Source: Hippophae tibetana
Lineage: Eukaryota; Streptophyta; Magnoliopsida; Rosales; Elaeagnaceae
Reading direction: 5' to 3'
Length of the DNA: 64,000 bases
Assembly (NCBI GenBank): GCA_037013495.1
Contig: JAZDXN010000029.1
Location: 2,988,501-3,052,500, forward strand
Position numbers and translations under genes: made by a program. Positions 1-14,100 of this stretch are shown piece after piece; within the stretch, counting starts at the first letter, position 1; each line of letters begins with the position of its first letter. The notes below the pieces were generated by a model. That model saw only the letters and a program-made list of their open reading frames with translations, was not told where the DNA came from and did not search any database.

Positions 1-3000
1 AGTGTATGTTTAAAAATAAACTAATGAATAAGAATATAATACAAATAATTTCATGATCCAACTAAAGAAATGAGAAGAGAAAAAGAAGAGGAGTGCTACT
101 TTTTATTGTTTTCAAAAACTTATTTGAGAAATCGCAGTTGTACCTTGAAGCGGTCATAACTTTTGACTCGTGTTTAAAAACGAATATTATAGTATATCAA
201 ACCGAAGGTCATATCGATATCCATAATCTTAGCTAACCTGGCTATATAAATTCATCACTTGATCCTAAATTCCATCATTTACATCACTTATCGAGGGTTT
301 AAAGTTTTTATCATATATTTTACATTTTTGGTTTTATTCTATAGAGTTGTAATGAAGATGGATGAGCCGACCAAGTGTATGTTTAAAAATAAACTAATAA
401 CTAAGAATATAATACAAATAATTTCATGATCCAACTAAAAAATGAGAAAAGAAAAAGAAGAGGAGTGCTACTTTTTATTGTTTTCAATAATTTATTTGAG
501 AAATCGCAGTTGTACCTTGAAACGGTCATAACTTTTGACTCGTGTGTAAAAACGACTATTATAGTATATCAAACTGAAGGTCTTATCGATATCCATAATC
601 TTCGCTGACCTGGCTATATAAATTCATTACTTGATCCTAAATTCCATCATTTACATCACTTATCGAGGGTTTAAAGTTTTTATCACATATTTTACATTTT
701 TGGTTTTATTCTATAGAGTTGTAATGAAGATGGATGAGCCGACCAAGTGTATGTTTAAAAATAAACTAATGAATAAGAATATAATACAAATAATTTCATG
801 ATCCAACTAAAGAAATTAGAAGCGAAAAAGAAGAGGAGTGCTACTTTTTATTGTTTTCAATAACTTATTTGAGAAATCGCAGTTGTACCTTGAAACGGTC
901 ATAACTTTTGACTCGTGTGTAAAAACGACTATTATAGTATATCAAACCGAAGGTCTTATCGATATCCATAATCTTAGCTAACCTGGCTATATAAATTCAT
1001 CACTTGATCCTAAATTCCATCATTTACATCACTTATCGAGGGTTTAAAGTTTTTATCACATATTTTACATTTTTGGTTTTATTCTATAGAGTTGTAATGA
1101 AGATGGATGAGCCGACCAAGTGTATGTTTAAAAATAAACTAATGAATAAGAATATAATACAAATAATTTCATGATCCAACTAAAGAAATGAGAAGCGAAA
1201 AAGAAGAGGAGTACTACTTTTTATTGTTTTCAATAACTTATTTGAGAAATCGCAGTTGTACCTTGAAACGGTCATAACTTTTGACTCGTGTGTAAAAACG
1301 ACTATTATAGTATATCAAACCGAAGGTTATATCGATATCCATAATCTTAGCTAACCTAGCTATATAAATTCATTACTTGATCCTAAATTCCATCATTTAC
1401 ATCACTTATCGAGGGTTTAAATTTTTTATCACATATTTTACATTTTTGGTTTTATTCTATAGAGTTGTAATGAAGATGGATGAGCCGACCAAGTGTATGT
1501 TTAAAAATAAACTAATTACTAAGAATATAATACAAATAATTTCATGATACAATTAAAGAAATGAGAAGAGAAAAAGAAGAGGAGTAATACTTTTTAATGT
1601 TTTCCATAACATATTTTAGAAATCGGAGTTGTACCTTGAAACGGTCATAACTTTTGACTCGTTTGTAAAAACGACTATAATAGTATATGAAACCGAAGGT
1701 CTTATCGATATCCATAATCTTAGCTGACCTGGCTATATAAATTCATCACTTGATCCTAAATTCCATCATTTACATCACTTATCGAGGGTTTAAAGTTTTT
1801 ATCACATATTTTACATTTTTGGTTTTATTCTATAGAATTGTAATGAAGATGGTTGAGCCGACCAAGTGTATGTTTAAAAATAAACTAATGAATAAGAATA
1901 TAATACAAATAATTTCATGATCCAACTAAAGAAATGAGAAGAGAAAAAGAAGAGGAGTGCTACTTTTTATTGTTTTCAAAAACTTATTTGAGAAATCGCA
2001 GTTGTACCTTGAAGCGGTCATAACTTTTGACTCGTGTTTAAAAACGAATATTATAGTATATCAAACCGAAGGTCATATCGATATCCATAATCTTAGCTAA
2101 CCTGGCTATATAAATTCATCACTTGATCCTAAATTCCATCATTTACATCACTTATCGAGGGTTTAAAGTTTTTATCATATATTTTACATTTTTGGTTTTA
2201 TTCTAAAGAGTTGTAATGAAGATGGATGAGCCGACCAAGTGTATGTTTAAAAATAAACTAATAACTAAGAATATAATACAAATAATTTCATGATCCAACT
2301 AAAAAATGAGAAAAGAAAAAGAAGAGGAGTGCTACTTTTTATTGTTTTCAATAATTTATTTGAGAAATCGCAGTTGTACCTTGAAACGGTCATAACTTTT
2401 GACTCGTGTGTAAAAACGACTATTATAGTATATCAAACTGAAGGTCTTATCGATATCCATAATCTTCGCTGACCTGGCTATATAAATTCATTACTTGATC
2501 CTAAATTCCATCATTTACATCACTTATCGAGGGTTTAAAGTTTTTATCACATATTTTACATTTTTGGTTTTATTCTATAGAGTTGTAATGAAGATGGATG
2601 AGCCGACCAAGTGTATGTTTAAAAATAAACTAATGAATAAGAATATAATACAAATAATTTCATGATCCAACTAAAGAAATTAGAAGCGAAAAAGAAGAGG
2701 AGTGCTACTTTTTATTGTTTTCAATAACTTATTTGAGAAATCGCAGTTGTACCTTGAAACGGTCATAACTTTTGACTCGTGTGTAAAAACGACTATTATA
2801 GTATATCAAACCGAAGGTCTTATCGATATCCATAATCTTAGCTAACCTAGCTATATAAATTCATTACTTGATCCTAAATTCCATCATTTACATCACTTAT
2901 CGAGGGTTTAAAGTTTTTATCACATATTTTACATTTTTGGTTTTATTCTATAGAGTTGTAATGAAGATGGATGAGCCGACCAAGTGTATGTTTAAAAATA

Positions 3001-3355
3001 AACTAATTACTAAGAATATAATACAAATAATTTCATGATACAATTAAAGAAATGAGAAGAGAAAAAGAAGAGGAGTGCTACTTTTTAATGTTTTCCATAA
3101 CATATTTTAGAAATCGGAGTTGTACCTTGAAACGGTCATAACTTTTGACTCGTTTGTAAAAACGACTATAATAGTATATGAAACCGAAGGTCTTATCGAT
3201 ATCCATAATCTTAGCTGACCTGGCTATATAAATGCATTACTTGATCCTAAATTCCATCATTTACATCACTTATCGAGGGTTTAAAGTTTTTATCACATAT
3301 TTTACATTTTTGGTTTTATTCTATAGAATTGTAATGCAGATGGTTGAGCCGACCA
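1..3355. repeat. Higher-order repeat: a 5-monomer unit followed by a 4-monomer derivative
   Basis: Monomers at 1, 374, 746, 1119 and 1492 form a 1864-bp unit. It recurs at 1865 (like 1), 2238 (identical over 183 bp to the 374 unit), 2610 and 2983 (like 1492). The second copy has only four monomers because 2610-2982 is a hybrid: it begins like the 746 unit (AAATTAGAAGCG, GGTCTTATCG) and ends like the 1119 unit (CCTAGCTATATAAATTCATTAC). The next unit at 3356 restarts the pattern. This is what unequal exchange or slippage between neighbouring monomers would leave. Confidence 0.85.
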
Positions 3356-6300
3356 AGTGTATGTTTAAAAATAAACTAATGAATAAGAATATAATACAAA
3401 TAATTTCATGATCCAACTAAAGAAATGAGAAGAGAAAAAGAAGAGGAGTGCTACTTTTTATTGTTTTCAAAAACTTATTTGAGAAATCGCAGTTGTACCT
3501 TGAAGCGGTCATAACTTTTGACTCGTGTTTAAAAACCACTATTATAGTATATCAAACCGAAGGTCATATCGATATCCATAATCTTAGCTAACCTGGCTAA
3601 ATAAATTCATCACTTGATCCTAAATTCCATCATTTACATCACTTATCGAGGGTTTAAAGTTTTTATCATATATTTTACATTTTTGGTTTTATTCTATAGA
3701 GTTGTAATGAAGATGGATGAGCCGACCAAGTGTATGTTTAAAAATAAACTAATGAATAAGAATATAATACAAATAATTTCATGATCCAACTAAAGAAGGG
3801 AGAAGCGAAAAAGAAGAGGAGTGCTACTTTTTATTGTTTTCAATAACTTATTTGAGAAATCGCAGTTGTACCTTGAAACGGTCATAACTTTTGACTCGTG
3901 TGTAAAAACGACTATTATAGTATATCAAACCGAAGGTCATATCGATATCCATAATCTTAGCTAACCTGGCTATATAAATTCATCACTTGATCCTAAATTC
4001 CATCATTTACATCACTTATCGAGGGTTTAAAGTTTTTATCACATATTTTACATTTTTGGTTTTATTCTATAGAGTTGTAATGAAGATGGATGAGCCGACC
4101 AAGTGTATGTTTAAAAATAAACTAATAACTAAGAATATAATACAAATAATTTCATGATCCAACTAAAAAATGAGAAAAGAAAAAGAAGAGGAGTGCTACT
4201 TTTTATTGTTTTCAATAACTTATTTTAGAAATCGCAGTTGTACCTTGAAACGGTCATAACTTTTGACTCGTGTGTAAAAACGACTATTATAGTATATCAA
4301 ACTGAAGGTCTTGTCGATATCCATAATCTTCGTTGACCTGGCTATATAAATTCATTACTTGATCCTAAATTCCATCATTTACATCACTTATCGAGGGTTT
4401 AAAGTTTTTATCACATATTTTACATTTTTGGTTTTATTCTATAGAGTTGTAATGAAGATGGATGAGCCGACCAAGTGTATGTTTAAAAATAAACTAATGA
4501 ATAAGAATATAATACAAATAATTTCATGATCCAACTAAAGAAATGAGAAGCGAAAAAGAAGAGGAGTGCTACTTTTTATTGTTTTCAATAACTTATTTGA
4601 GAAATCGCAGTTGTACCTTGAAACGGTCATAACTTTTGACTCGTGTATAAAAACGACTATTATAGTATATCAAACCGAAGGTTATATCGATATCCATAAT
4701 CTTAGCTAACCTAGCTATATAAATTCATTACTTGATCCTAAATTCCATCATTTACATCACTTAACGAGGGTTTAAAGTTTTTATCACATATTTTACATTT
4801 TTGGTTTTATTCTATATAGTTGTAATGAAGATGGTTGAGCCGACCAAGTGTATGTTTAAAAATAAACTAATAAATAAGAATATAATACAAATAATTTCAT
4901 GATCCAACTAAAGAAATGAGAAGAGAAAAAGAAGAGGAGTGCTACTTTTTATTGTTTTGAATAACTTATTTGAGAAATCGCAGTTGTACCTTGAAGCGGT
5001 CATAACTTTTGACTCGTGTGTAAAAACGACTATTATAGTATATCAAACTGAAGGTCTTATCGATATCCATAATCTTCGCTGACCTGGCTATATAAATTCA
5101 TTACTTGATCCTAAATTCCATCATTTACATCACTTAACGAGGGTTTAAAGTTTTTATCACATATTTTACATTTTTGGTTTTATTCTATAGAATTGTAATG
5201 AAGATGGTTGAGCCGACCAAGTGTATGTTTAAAAATAAACTAATAAATAAGAATATAATACAAATAATTTCATGATCCAACTAAAGAAATGAGAAGAGAA
5301 AAAGAAGAGGAGTGCTACTTTTTATTGTTTTCAATAACTTATTTGAGAAATCGCAGTTGTACCTTGAAGCGGTCATAACTTTTGACTCGTGTTTAAAAAC
5401 CACTATTATAGTATATCAAACCGAAGGTCATATCGATATCCATAATCTTAGCTAACCTGGCTATATAAATTCATCACTTGATCCTAAATTCCATCATTTA
5501 CATCACTTATCGAGGGTTTAAAGTTTTTATCATATATTTTACATTTTTGGTTTTATTCTATAGAGTTGTAATGAAGATGGATGAGCCGACCAAGTGTATG
5601 TTTAAAAATAAACTAATGAATAAGAATATAATACAAATAATTTCATGATCCAACTAAAGAAAGGAGAAGCGAAAAAGAAGAGGAGTGCTACTTTTTATTG
5701 TTTTCAATAACTTATTTGAGAAATCGCAGTTGTACCTTGAAACGGTCATAACTTTTGACTCGTGTGTAAAAACGACTATTATAGTATATCAAACCGAAGG
5801 TTATATCGATATCCATAATCTTAGCTAACCTAGCTATATAAATTCATTACTTGATCCTAAATTCCATCATTTACATCACTTATCGAGGGTTTAAATTTTT
5901 TTATCACATATTTTACATTTTTGGTTTTATTCTATAGAGTTGTAATGAAGATGGATGAGCCGACCAAGTGTATGTTTAAAAATAAACTAATGACTAAGAA
6001 TATAATACAAATAATTTCATGATACAATTAAAGAAATGAGAAGAGAAAAAGAAGAGGAGTGCTACTTTTTAATGATTTCCATAACATATTTTAGAAATCG
6101 GAGTTGTACCTTGAAACGGTCATAACTTTTGACTCGTTTGTAAAAACGACTATAATAGTATATGAAACCGAAGGTCTTATAGATATCCATAATCTTAGCT
6201 GACCTGGTTATATAAATTCATTACTTGATCCTAAATTCCATCATTTACATCACTTAACGAGGGTTTAAAGTTTTTATCACATATTTTACATTTTTGGTTT

Positions 6301-6712
6301 TATTCTATAGAATTGAAATGAAGATGGTTGAGCCGACCAAGCGTATGTTTAAAAATAAACTAATAAATAAGAATATAATACAAATAATTTCATGATCCAA
6401 ATAAAGAAATGAGAAGAGAAAAAGAAGAGGAGTGCTACTTTTTATTGTTTTGAATAACTTATTTGAGAAATCGCAGTTGTACCTTGAAGCGGTCATAACT
6501 TTTGACTCGTGTTTAAAAACCACTATTATAGTATATCAAACCGAAGGTCATATCGATATCCATAATCTTAGCTAACCTGGCTATATAAATTCATCACTTG
6601 ATCCTAAATTCCATCATTTACATCACTTATCGAGGGTTTAAAGTTTTTATCATATATTTTACATTTTTGGTTTTATTCTATAGAGTTGTAATGAAGATGG
6701 ATGAGCCGACCA

Positions 6713-9700
6713 AGTGTATGTTTAAAAATAAACTAATGAATAAGAATATAATACAAATAATTTCATGATCCAACTAAAGAAAGGAGAAGCGAAAAAGAAG
6801 AGGAGTGCTACTTTTTATTGTTTTCAATAACTTATTTGAGAAATCGCAGTTGTACCTTGAAACGGTCATAACTTTTGACTCGTGTGTCAAAACGACTATT
6901 ATAGTATATCAAACCGAAGGTTATATCGATATCCATAATCTTAGCTAACCTAGCTATATAAATTCATTACTTGATCCTAAATTCCATCATTTACATCACT
7001 TATCGAGGGTTTAAATTTTTTTATCACATATTTTACATTTTTGGTTTTATTCTATAGAGTTGTAATGAAGATGGATGAGCCGACCAAGTGTATGTTTAAA
7101 AATAAACTAATGACTAAGAATATAATACAAATAATTTCATGATACAATTAAAGAAATGAGAAGAGAAAAAGAAGAGGAGTGCTACTTTTTAATGATTTCC
7201 ATAAAATATTTTAGAAATCGGAGTTGTACCTTGAAACGGTCATAACTTTTGACTCGTTTGTAAAAACGACTATAATAGTATATGAAACCGAAGGTCTTAT
7301 AGATATCCATAATCTTAGCTGACCTGGTTATATAAATTCATTACTTGATCCTAAATTCCATCATTTACATCACTTAACGAGGGTTTAAAGTTTTTATCAC
7401 ATATTTTACATTTTTGGTTTTATTCTATAGAATTGAAATGAAGATGGTTGAGCCGACCAAGCGTATGTTTAAAAATAAACTAATAAATAAGAATATAATA
7501 CAAATAATTTCATGATCCAAATAAAGAAATGAGAAGAGAAAAAGAAGAGGAGTGCTACTTTTTATTGTTTTGAATAACTTTTTTGAGAAATCGCAGTTGT
7601 ACCTTGAAGCGGTCATAACTTTTGACTCGTGTGTAAAAACGACTATTATAGTATATCAAACTGAAGGTCTTATCGATATCCATAATCTTCGCTAACCTGG
7701 CTATATAAATTCATTACTTGATCCTAAATTCCATCATTTACATCACTTAACGAGGGTTTAAAGTTTTTATCACATATTTTACATTTTTGGTTTTATTCTA
7801 TAGAATTGTAATGAAGATGGTTGAGCCGACCAAGTGTATGTTTAAAAATAAACTAATAAATAAGAATATAATACAAATAATTTCATGATCCAACTAAAGA
7901 AATGAGAAGAGAAAAAGAAGAGGAGTGCTACTTTTTATTGTTTTCAATAACTTATTTGAGAAATCGCAGTTGTACCTTGAAGCGGTCATAACTTTTGACT
8001 CGTGTTTAAAAACCACTATTATAGTATATCAAACCGAAGGTCATATCGATATCCATAATCTTAGCTAACCTGGCTATATAAATTCATCACTTGATCCTAA
8101 ATTCCATCATTTACATCACTTATCGAGGGTTTAAAGTTTTTATCATATATTTTACATTTTTGGTTTTATTCTATAGAGTTGTAATGAAGATGGATGAGCC
8201 GACCAAGTGTATGTTTAAAAATAAACTAATGAATTAGAATATAATACAAATAATTTCATGATCCAACTAAAGAATGGAGAAGCGAAAAAGAAGAGGAGTG
8301 CTACTTTTTATTGTTTTCAATAACTTATTTGAGAAATCGCAGTTGTACCTTGAAACGGTCATAACTTTTGACTCGTGTGTAAAAACGACTATTATAGTAT
8401 ATCAAACCGAAGGTTATATCGATATCCATAATCTTAGCTAACCTAGCTATATAAATTCATTACTTGATCCTAAATTCCATCATTTACATCACTTATCGAG
8501 GGTTTAAATTTTTTTATCACATATTTTACATTTTTGGTTTTATTCTATAGAGTTGTAATGAAGATGGATGAGCCGACCAAGTGTATGTTTAAAAATAAAC
8601 TAATGACTAAGAATATAATACAAATAATTTCATGATACAATTAAAGAAATGAGAAGAGAAAAAGAAGAGGAGTGCTACTTTTTAATGATTTCCATAACAT
8701 ATTTTAGAAATCGGAGTTGTACCTTGAAACGGTCATAACTTTTGACTCGTTTGTAAAAACGACTATAATAGTATATGAAACCGAAGGTCTTATAGATATC
8801 CATAATCTTAGCTGACCTGGTTATATAAATTCATTACTTGATCCTAAATTCCATCATTTACATCACTTAACGAGGGTTTAAAGTTTTTATCACATATTTT
8901 ACATTTTTGGTTTTATTCTATAGAATTGAAATGAAGATGGTTGAGCCGACCAAGCGTATGTTTAAAAATAAACTAATAAATAAGAATATAATACAAATAA
9001 TTTCATGATCCAAATAAAGAAATGAGAAGAGAAAAAGAAGAGGAGTGCTACTTTTTATTGTTTTGAATAACTTTTTTGAGAAATCGCAGTTGTACCTTGA
9101 AGCGGTCATAACTTTTGACTCGTGTGTAAAAACGACTATTATAGTATATCAAACTGAAGGTCTTATCGATATCCATAATCTTCGCTAACCTGGCTATATA
9201 AATTCATTACTTGATCCTAAATTCCATCATTTACATCACTTAACGAGGGTTTAAAGTTTTTATCACATATTTTACATTTTTGGTTTTATTCTATAGAATT
9301 GTAATGAAGATGGTTGAGCCGACCAAGTGTATGTTTAAAAATAAACTAATAAATAAGAATATAATACAAATAATTTCATGATCCAACTAAAGAAATGAGA
9401 AGAGAAAAAGAAGAGGAGTGCTACTTTTTATTGTTTTCAATAACTTATTTGAGAAATCGCAGTTGTACCTTGAAGCGGTCATAACTTTTGACTCGTGTTT
9501 AAAAACCACTATTATAGTATATCAAACCGAAGGTCATATCGATATCCATAATCTTAGCTAACCTGGCTATATAAATTCATCACTTGATCCTAAATTCCAT
9601 CATTTACATCACTTATCGAGGGTTTAAAGTTTTTATCATATATTTTACATTTTTGGTTTTATTCTATAGAGTTGTAATGAAGATGGATGAGCCGACCAAG

Positions 9701-11191
9701 TGTATGTTTAAAAATAAACTAATGAATTAGAATATAATACAAATAATTTCATGATCCAACTAAAGAAAGGAGAAGCGAAAAAGAAGAGGAGTGCTACTTT
9801 TTATTGTTTTCAATAACTTATTTGAGAAATCGCAGTTGTACCTTGAAACGGTCATAACTTTTGACTCGTGTGTAAAAACGACTATTATAGTATATCAAAC
9901 CGAAGGTTATATCGATATCCATAATCTTAGCTAACCTAGCTATATAAATTCATTACTTGATCCTAAATTCCATCATTTACATCACTTATCGAGGGTTTAA
10001 ATTTTTTTATCACATATTTTACATTTTTGGTTTTATTCTATAGAGTTGTAATGAAGATGGATGAGCCGACCAAGTGTATGTTTAAAAATAAACTAATGAC
10101 TAAGAATATAATACAAATAATTTCATGATACAATTAAAGAAATGAGAAGAGAAAAAGAAGAGGAGTGCTACTTTTTAATGTTTTCCATAACATATTTTAG
10201 AAATCGGAGTTGTACCTTGAAACGGTCATAACTTTTGACTCGTTTGTAAAAACGACTATAATAGTATATGAAACCGAAGGTCTTATCGATATCCATAATC
10301 TTAGCTGACCTGGCTATATAAATTCATTACTTGATCCTAAATTCCATCATTTACATCACTTAACGAGGGTTTAAAGTTTTTATCACATATTTTACATTTT
10401 TGGTTTTATTCTATAGAATTGAAATGAAGATGGTTGAGCCGACCAAGCGTATGTTTAAAAATAAACTAATAAATAAGAATATAATACAAATAATTTCATG
10501 ATCCAAATAAAGAAATGAGAAGAGAAAAAGAAGAGGAGTGCTACTTTTTATTGTTTTGAATAACTTTTTTGAGAAATCGCAGTTGTACCTTGAAGCGGTC
10601 ATAACTTTTGACTCGTGTGTAAAAACGACTATTATAGTATATCAAACTGAAGGTCTTATCGATATCCATAATCTTCGCTAACCTGGCTATATAAATTCAT
10701 TACTTGATCCTAAATTCCATCATTTACATCACTTAACGAGGGTTTAAAGTTTTTATCACATATTTTACATTTTTGGTTTTATTCTATAGAATTGTAATGA
10801 AGATGGTTGAGCCGACCAAGTGTATGTTTAAAAATAAACTAATAAATAAGAATATAATACAAATAATTTCATGATCCAACTAAAGAAATGAGAAGAGAAA
10901 AAGAAGAGGAGTGCTACTTTTTATTGTTTTCAATAACTTATTTGAGAAATCGCAGTTGTACCTTGAAGCGGTCATAACTTTTGACTCGTGTTTAAAAACC
11001 ACTATTATAGTATATCAAACCGAAGGTCATATCGATATCCATAATCTTAGCTAACCTGGCTATATAAATTCATCACTTGATCCTAAATTCCATCATTTAC
11101 ATCACTTATCGAGGGTTTAAAGTTTTTATCATATATTTTACATTTTTGGTTTTATTCTATAGAGTTGTAATGAAGATGGATGAGCCGACCA
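6713..11191. repeat. Three copies of a 4-monomer (1493-bp) higher-order repeat, left block
   Basis: Copies run 6713-8205, 8206-9698 and 9699-11191. Within each unit the four monomers carry distinct marks. One has GGAGAAGCG after the AACTAAAGAA stretch. One has GATACAATT with AATGATTTCC or AATGTTTTCC. One has AAGCGTATG with CAAATAAAG and TTTTGAATAAC. One has TTTAAAAACCACTATT. The marks repeat every 1493 bp. A fourth unit starts at 11192 but departs from the pattern at about 11939, where the monomer junction reads GCCGTCCAAG. The same unit recurs on the far side of the retrotransposon. Confidence 0.9.
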
Positions 11192-14100
11192 AGTGTATGT
11201 TTAAAAATAAACTAATGAATTAGAATATAATACAAATAATTTCATGATCCAACTAAAGAAAGGAGAAGCGAAAAAGAAGAGGAGTGCTACTTTTTATTGT
11301 TTTCAATAACTTATTTGAGAAATCGCAGTTGTACCTTGAAACGGTCATAACTTTTGACTCGTGTGTAAAAACGACTATTATAGTATATCAAACCGAAGGT
11401 TATATCGATATCCATAATCTTAGCTAACCTAGCTATATAAATTCATTACTTGATCCTAAATTCCATCATTTACATCACTTATCGAGGGTTTAAATTTTTT
11501 TATCACATATTTTACATTTTTGGTTTTATTCTATAGAGTTGTAATGAAGATGGATGAGCCGACCAAGTGTATGTTTAAAAATAAACTAATGACTAAGAAT
11601 ATAATACAAATAATTTCATGATACAATTAAAGAAATGAGAAGAGAAAAAGAAGAGGAGTGCTACTTTTTAATGTTTTCCATAACATATTTTAGAAATCGG
11701 AGTTGTACCTTGAAACGGTCATAACTTTTGACTCGTTTGTAAAAACGACTATAATAGTATATGAAACCGAAGGTCTTATCGATATCCATAATCTTAGCTG
11801 ACCTGGCTATATAAATTCATTACTTGATCCTAAATTCCATCATTTACATCACTTATCGAGGGTTTAAAGTTTTTATCACATATTTTACATTTTTGGTTTT
11901 ATTCTATAGAATTGTAATGAAGATGGTTGAGCCGTCCAAGTGTATGTTTAAAAATAAACTAATGAATAAGAATATAATACAAATAATTTCATGATCCAAC
12001 TAAAGAAATGAGAAGAGAAAAAGAAGAGGAGTGCTACTTTTTATTGTTTTGAATAACTTATTTGAGAAATCGCAGTTGTACCTTGAAGCGGTCATAACTT
12101 TTGACTCGTGTGTAAAAACGACTATTATAGTATATCAAACTGAAGGTCTTATCGATATCCATAATCTTCGCTAACCTGGCTATATAAATTCATTACTTGA
12201 TCCTAAATTCCATCATTTACATCACTTAACGAGGGTTTAAAGTTTTTATCACATATTTTACATTTTTGGTTTTATTCTATAGAGTTGTAATGAAGATGGT
12301 TGAGCCGACCAAGTGTATGTTTAAAAATAAACTAATGACTAAGAATATAATACAAATAATTTCATGATACAATTAAAGAAATGAGAAGAGAAAAAGAAGA
12401 GGAGTGCTACTTTTTAATGTTTTCCATAACATATTTTAGAAATCGGAGTTGTACCTTGAAACGGTCATAACTTTTGACTCGTTTGTAAAAACGACTATAA
12501 TAGTATATGAAACCGAAGGTCTTATCGATATCCATAATCTTAGCTGACCTGGCTATATAAATTCATTACTTGATCCTAAATTCCATCATTTACATCACTT
12601 ATCGAGGGTTTAAAGTTTTTATCACATATTTTACATTTTTGGTTTTATTCTATAGAATTGTAATGAAGATGGTTGAGCCGTCCAAGTGTATGTTTAAAAA
12701 TAAACTAATGAATAAGTATATAATACAAATAATTTCATGATCCAACTAAAGAAATGAGAAGCGAAAAAGAAGAGGAGTGCTACTTTTTAATGTTTTCCAT
12801 AACATATTTGAGAAATCGGAGTTGTACCTTGAAACGGTCATAACTTTTGAGTCGTGTGTAAAAATGACTATAATAGTATATCAAACCGAAGCTCTTATCG
12901 ATATCCATAATCTTAGCTGACCTGGCTATATAAATTCATTACTTGATCCTAAATTCCATCATTTACATCACTTAACGAGGGTTTAAAGTTTTTATCACAT
13001 ATTTTACATTTTTGGTTTTATTCTATAGAGTTGTAATGAAGATGGATGAGCCGACCAAGTGTATGTTTAAAAATAAACTAATAAATAAGAATATAATACA
13101 AATAATTTCATGATCCAACTAAAGAAATGAGAAGAGAAAAAGAAGAGGAGTGCTACTTTTTATGTTTTCAATAACTTATTTGAGAAATCGCAGTTGTACC
13201 TTGAAGCGGTCATAACTTTTGACTCGTATTTAAAAACCACTATTATAGTATATCAAACCGAAGGTCATATCGATATCCATAATCTTAGCTAACCTGGCTA
13301 TATAAATTCATCACTTGATCCTAAATTCCATCATTTACATCACTTATCGAGGGTTTAAAGTTTTTATCATATATTTTACATTTTTGGTTTTATTCTATAG
13401 AGTTGTAATGAAGATGGATGAGCCGACCAAGTGTATGTTTAAAAATAAACTAATGAATTAGAATATAATACAAATAATTTCATGATCCAACTAAAGAAAG
13501 GAGAAGCGAAAAAGAAGAGGAGTGCTACTTTTTATTGTTTTCAATAACTTATTTGAGAAATCGCAGTTGTACCTTGAAACGGTCATAACTTTTGACTCGT
13601 TTGTAAAAACGACTATAATAGTATATGAAACCGAAGGTCATATCGATATCCATAATCTTAGCTAACCTGGCTATATAAATTCATCACTTGATCCTAAATT
13701 CCATCATTTACATCACTTATCGAGAGTTTAAAGTTTTTATCACATATTTTACATTTTTGGTTTTATTCTATAGAGTTGTAATGAAGATGGATGAGCCGAC
13801 CAAGTGTATGTTTAAAAATAAACTAATGAATAAGAATATAATAAAAATAATTTCATGATCCAACTAAAGAAATGAGAAGCGAAAAAGAAGAGGAGTGCTA
13901 CTTTTTATTGTTTTCAATAACTTATTTGAGAAATCGCAGTTGTACCTTGAAACGGTAATAACTTTTGACTCGTGTGTAAAAACGACTATTATAGTATATC
14001 AAACCGAAGGTCATATCGATATCCATAATCTTAGCTAACCTGGCTACATAAATTCATCACTTGATCCTAAATTCCATTATTTACATCACTTATCGAGGGT

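Noticed and set aside
426..608. 60-aa plus-strand frame, repeated at 2290
   Set aside because: Identical because the higher-order repeat unit is duplicated; closed by stops in neighbouring monomers.
7425..7616. Recurring minus-strand 63-aa hydrophobic frame in satellite monomers (also near 6305, 8918, 10411, 30515, 32008, 42449, 45431, 47296, 62214)
   Set aside because: It appears only in monomer variants that lack a stop, is broken in most of the ~135 monomers, and its Phe/Ile/Leu content is what AT-rich sequence gives. No start-context or codon evidence of coding.
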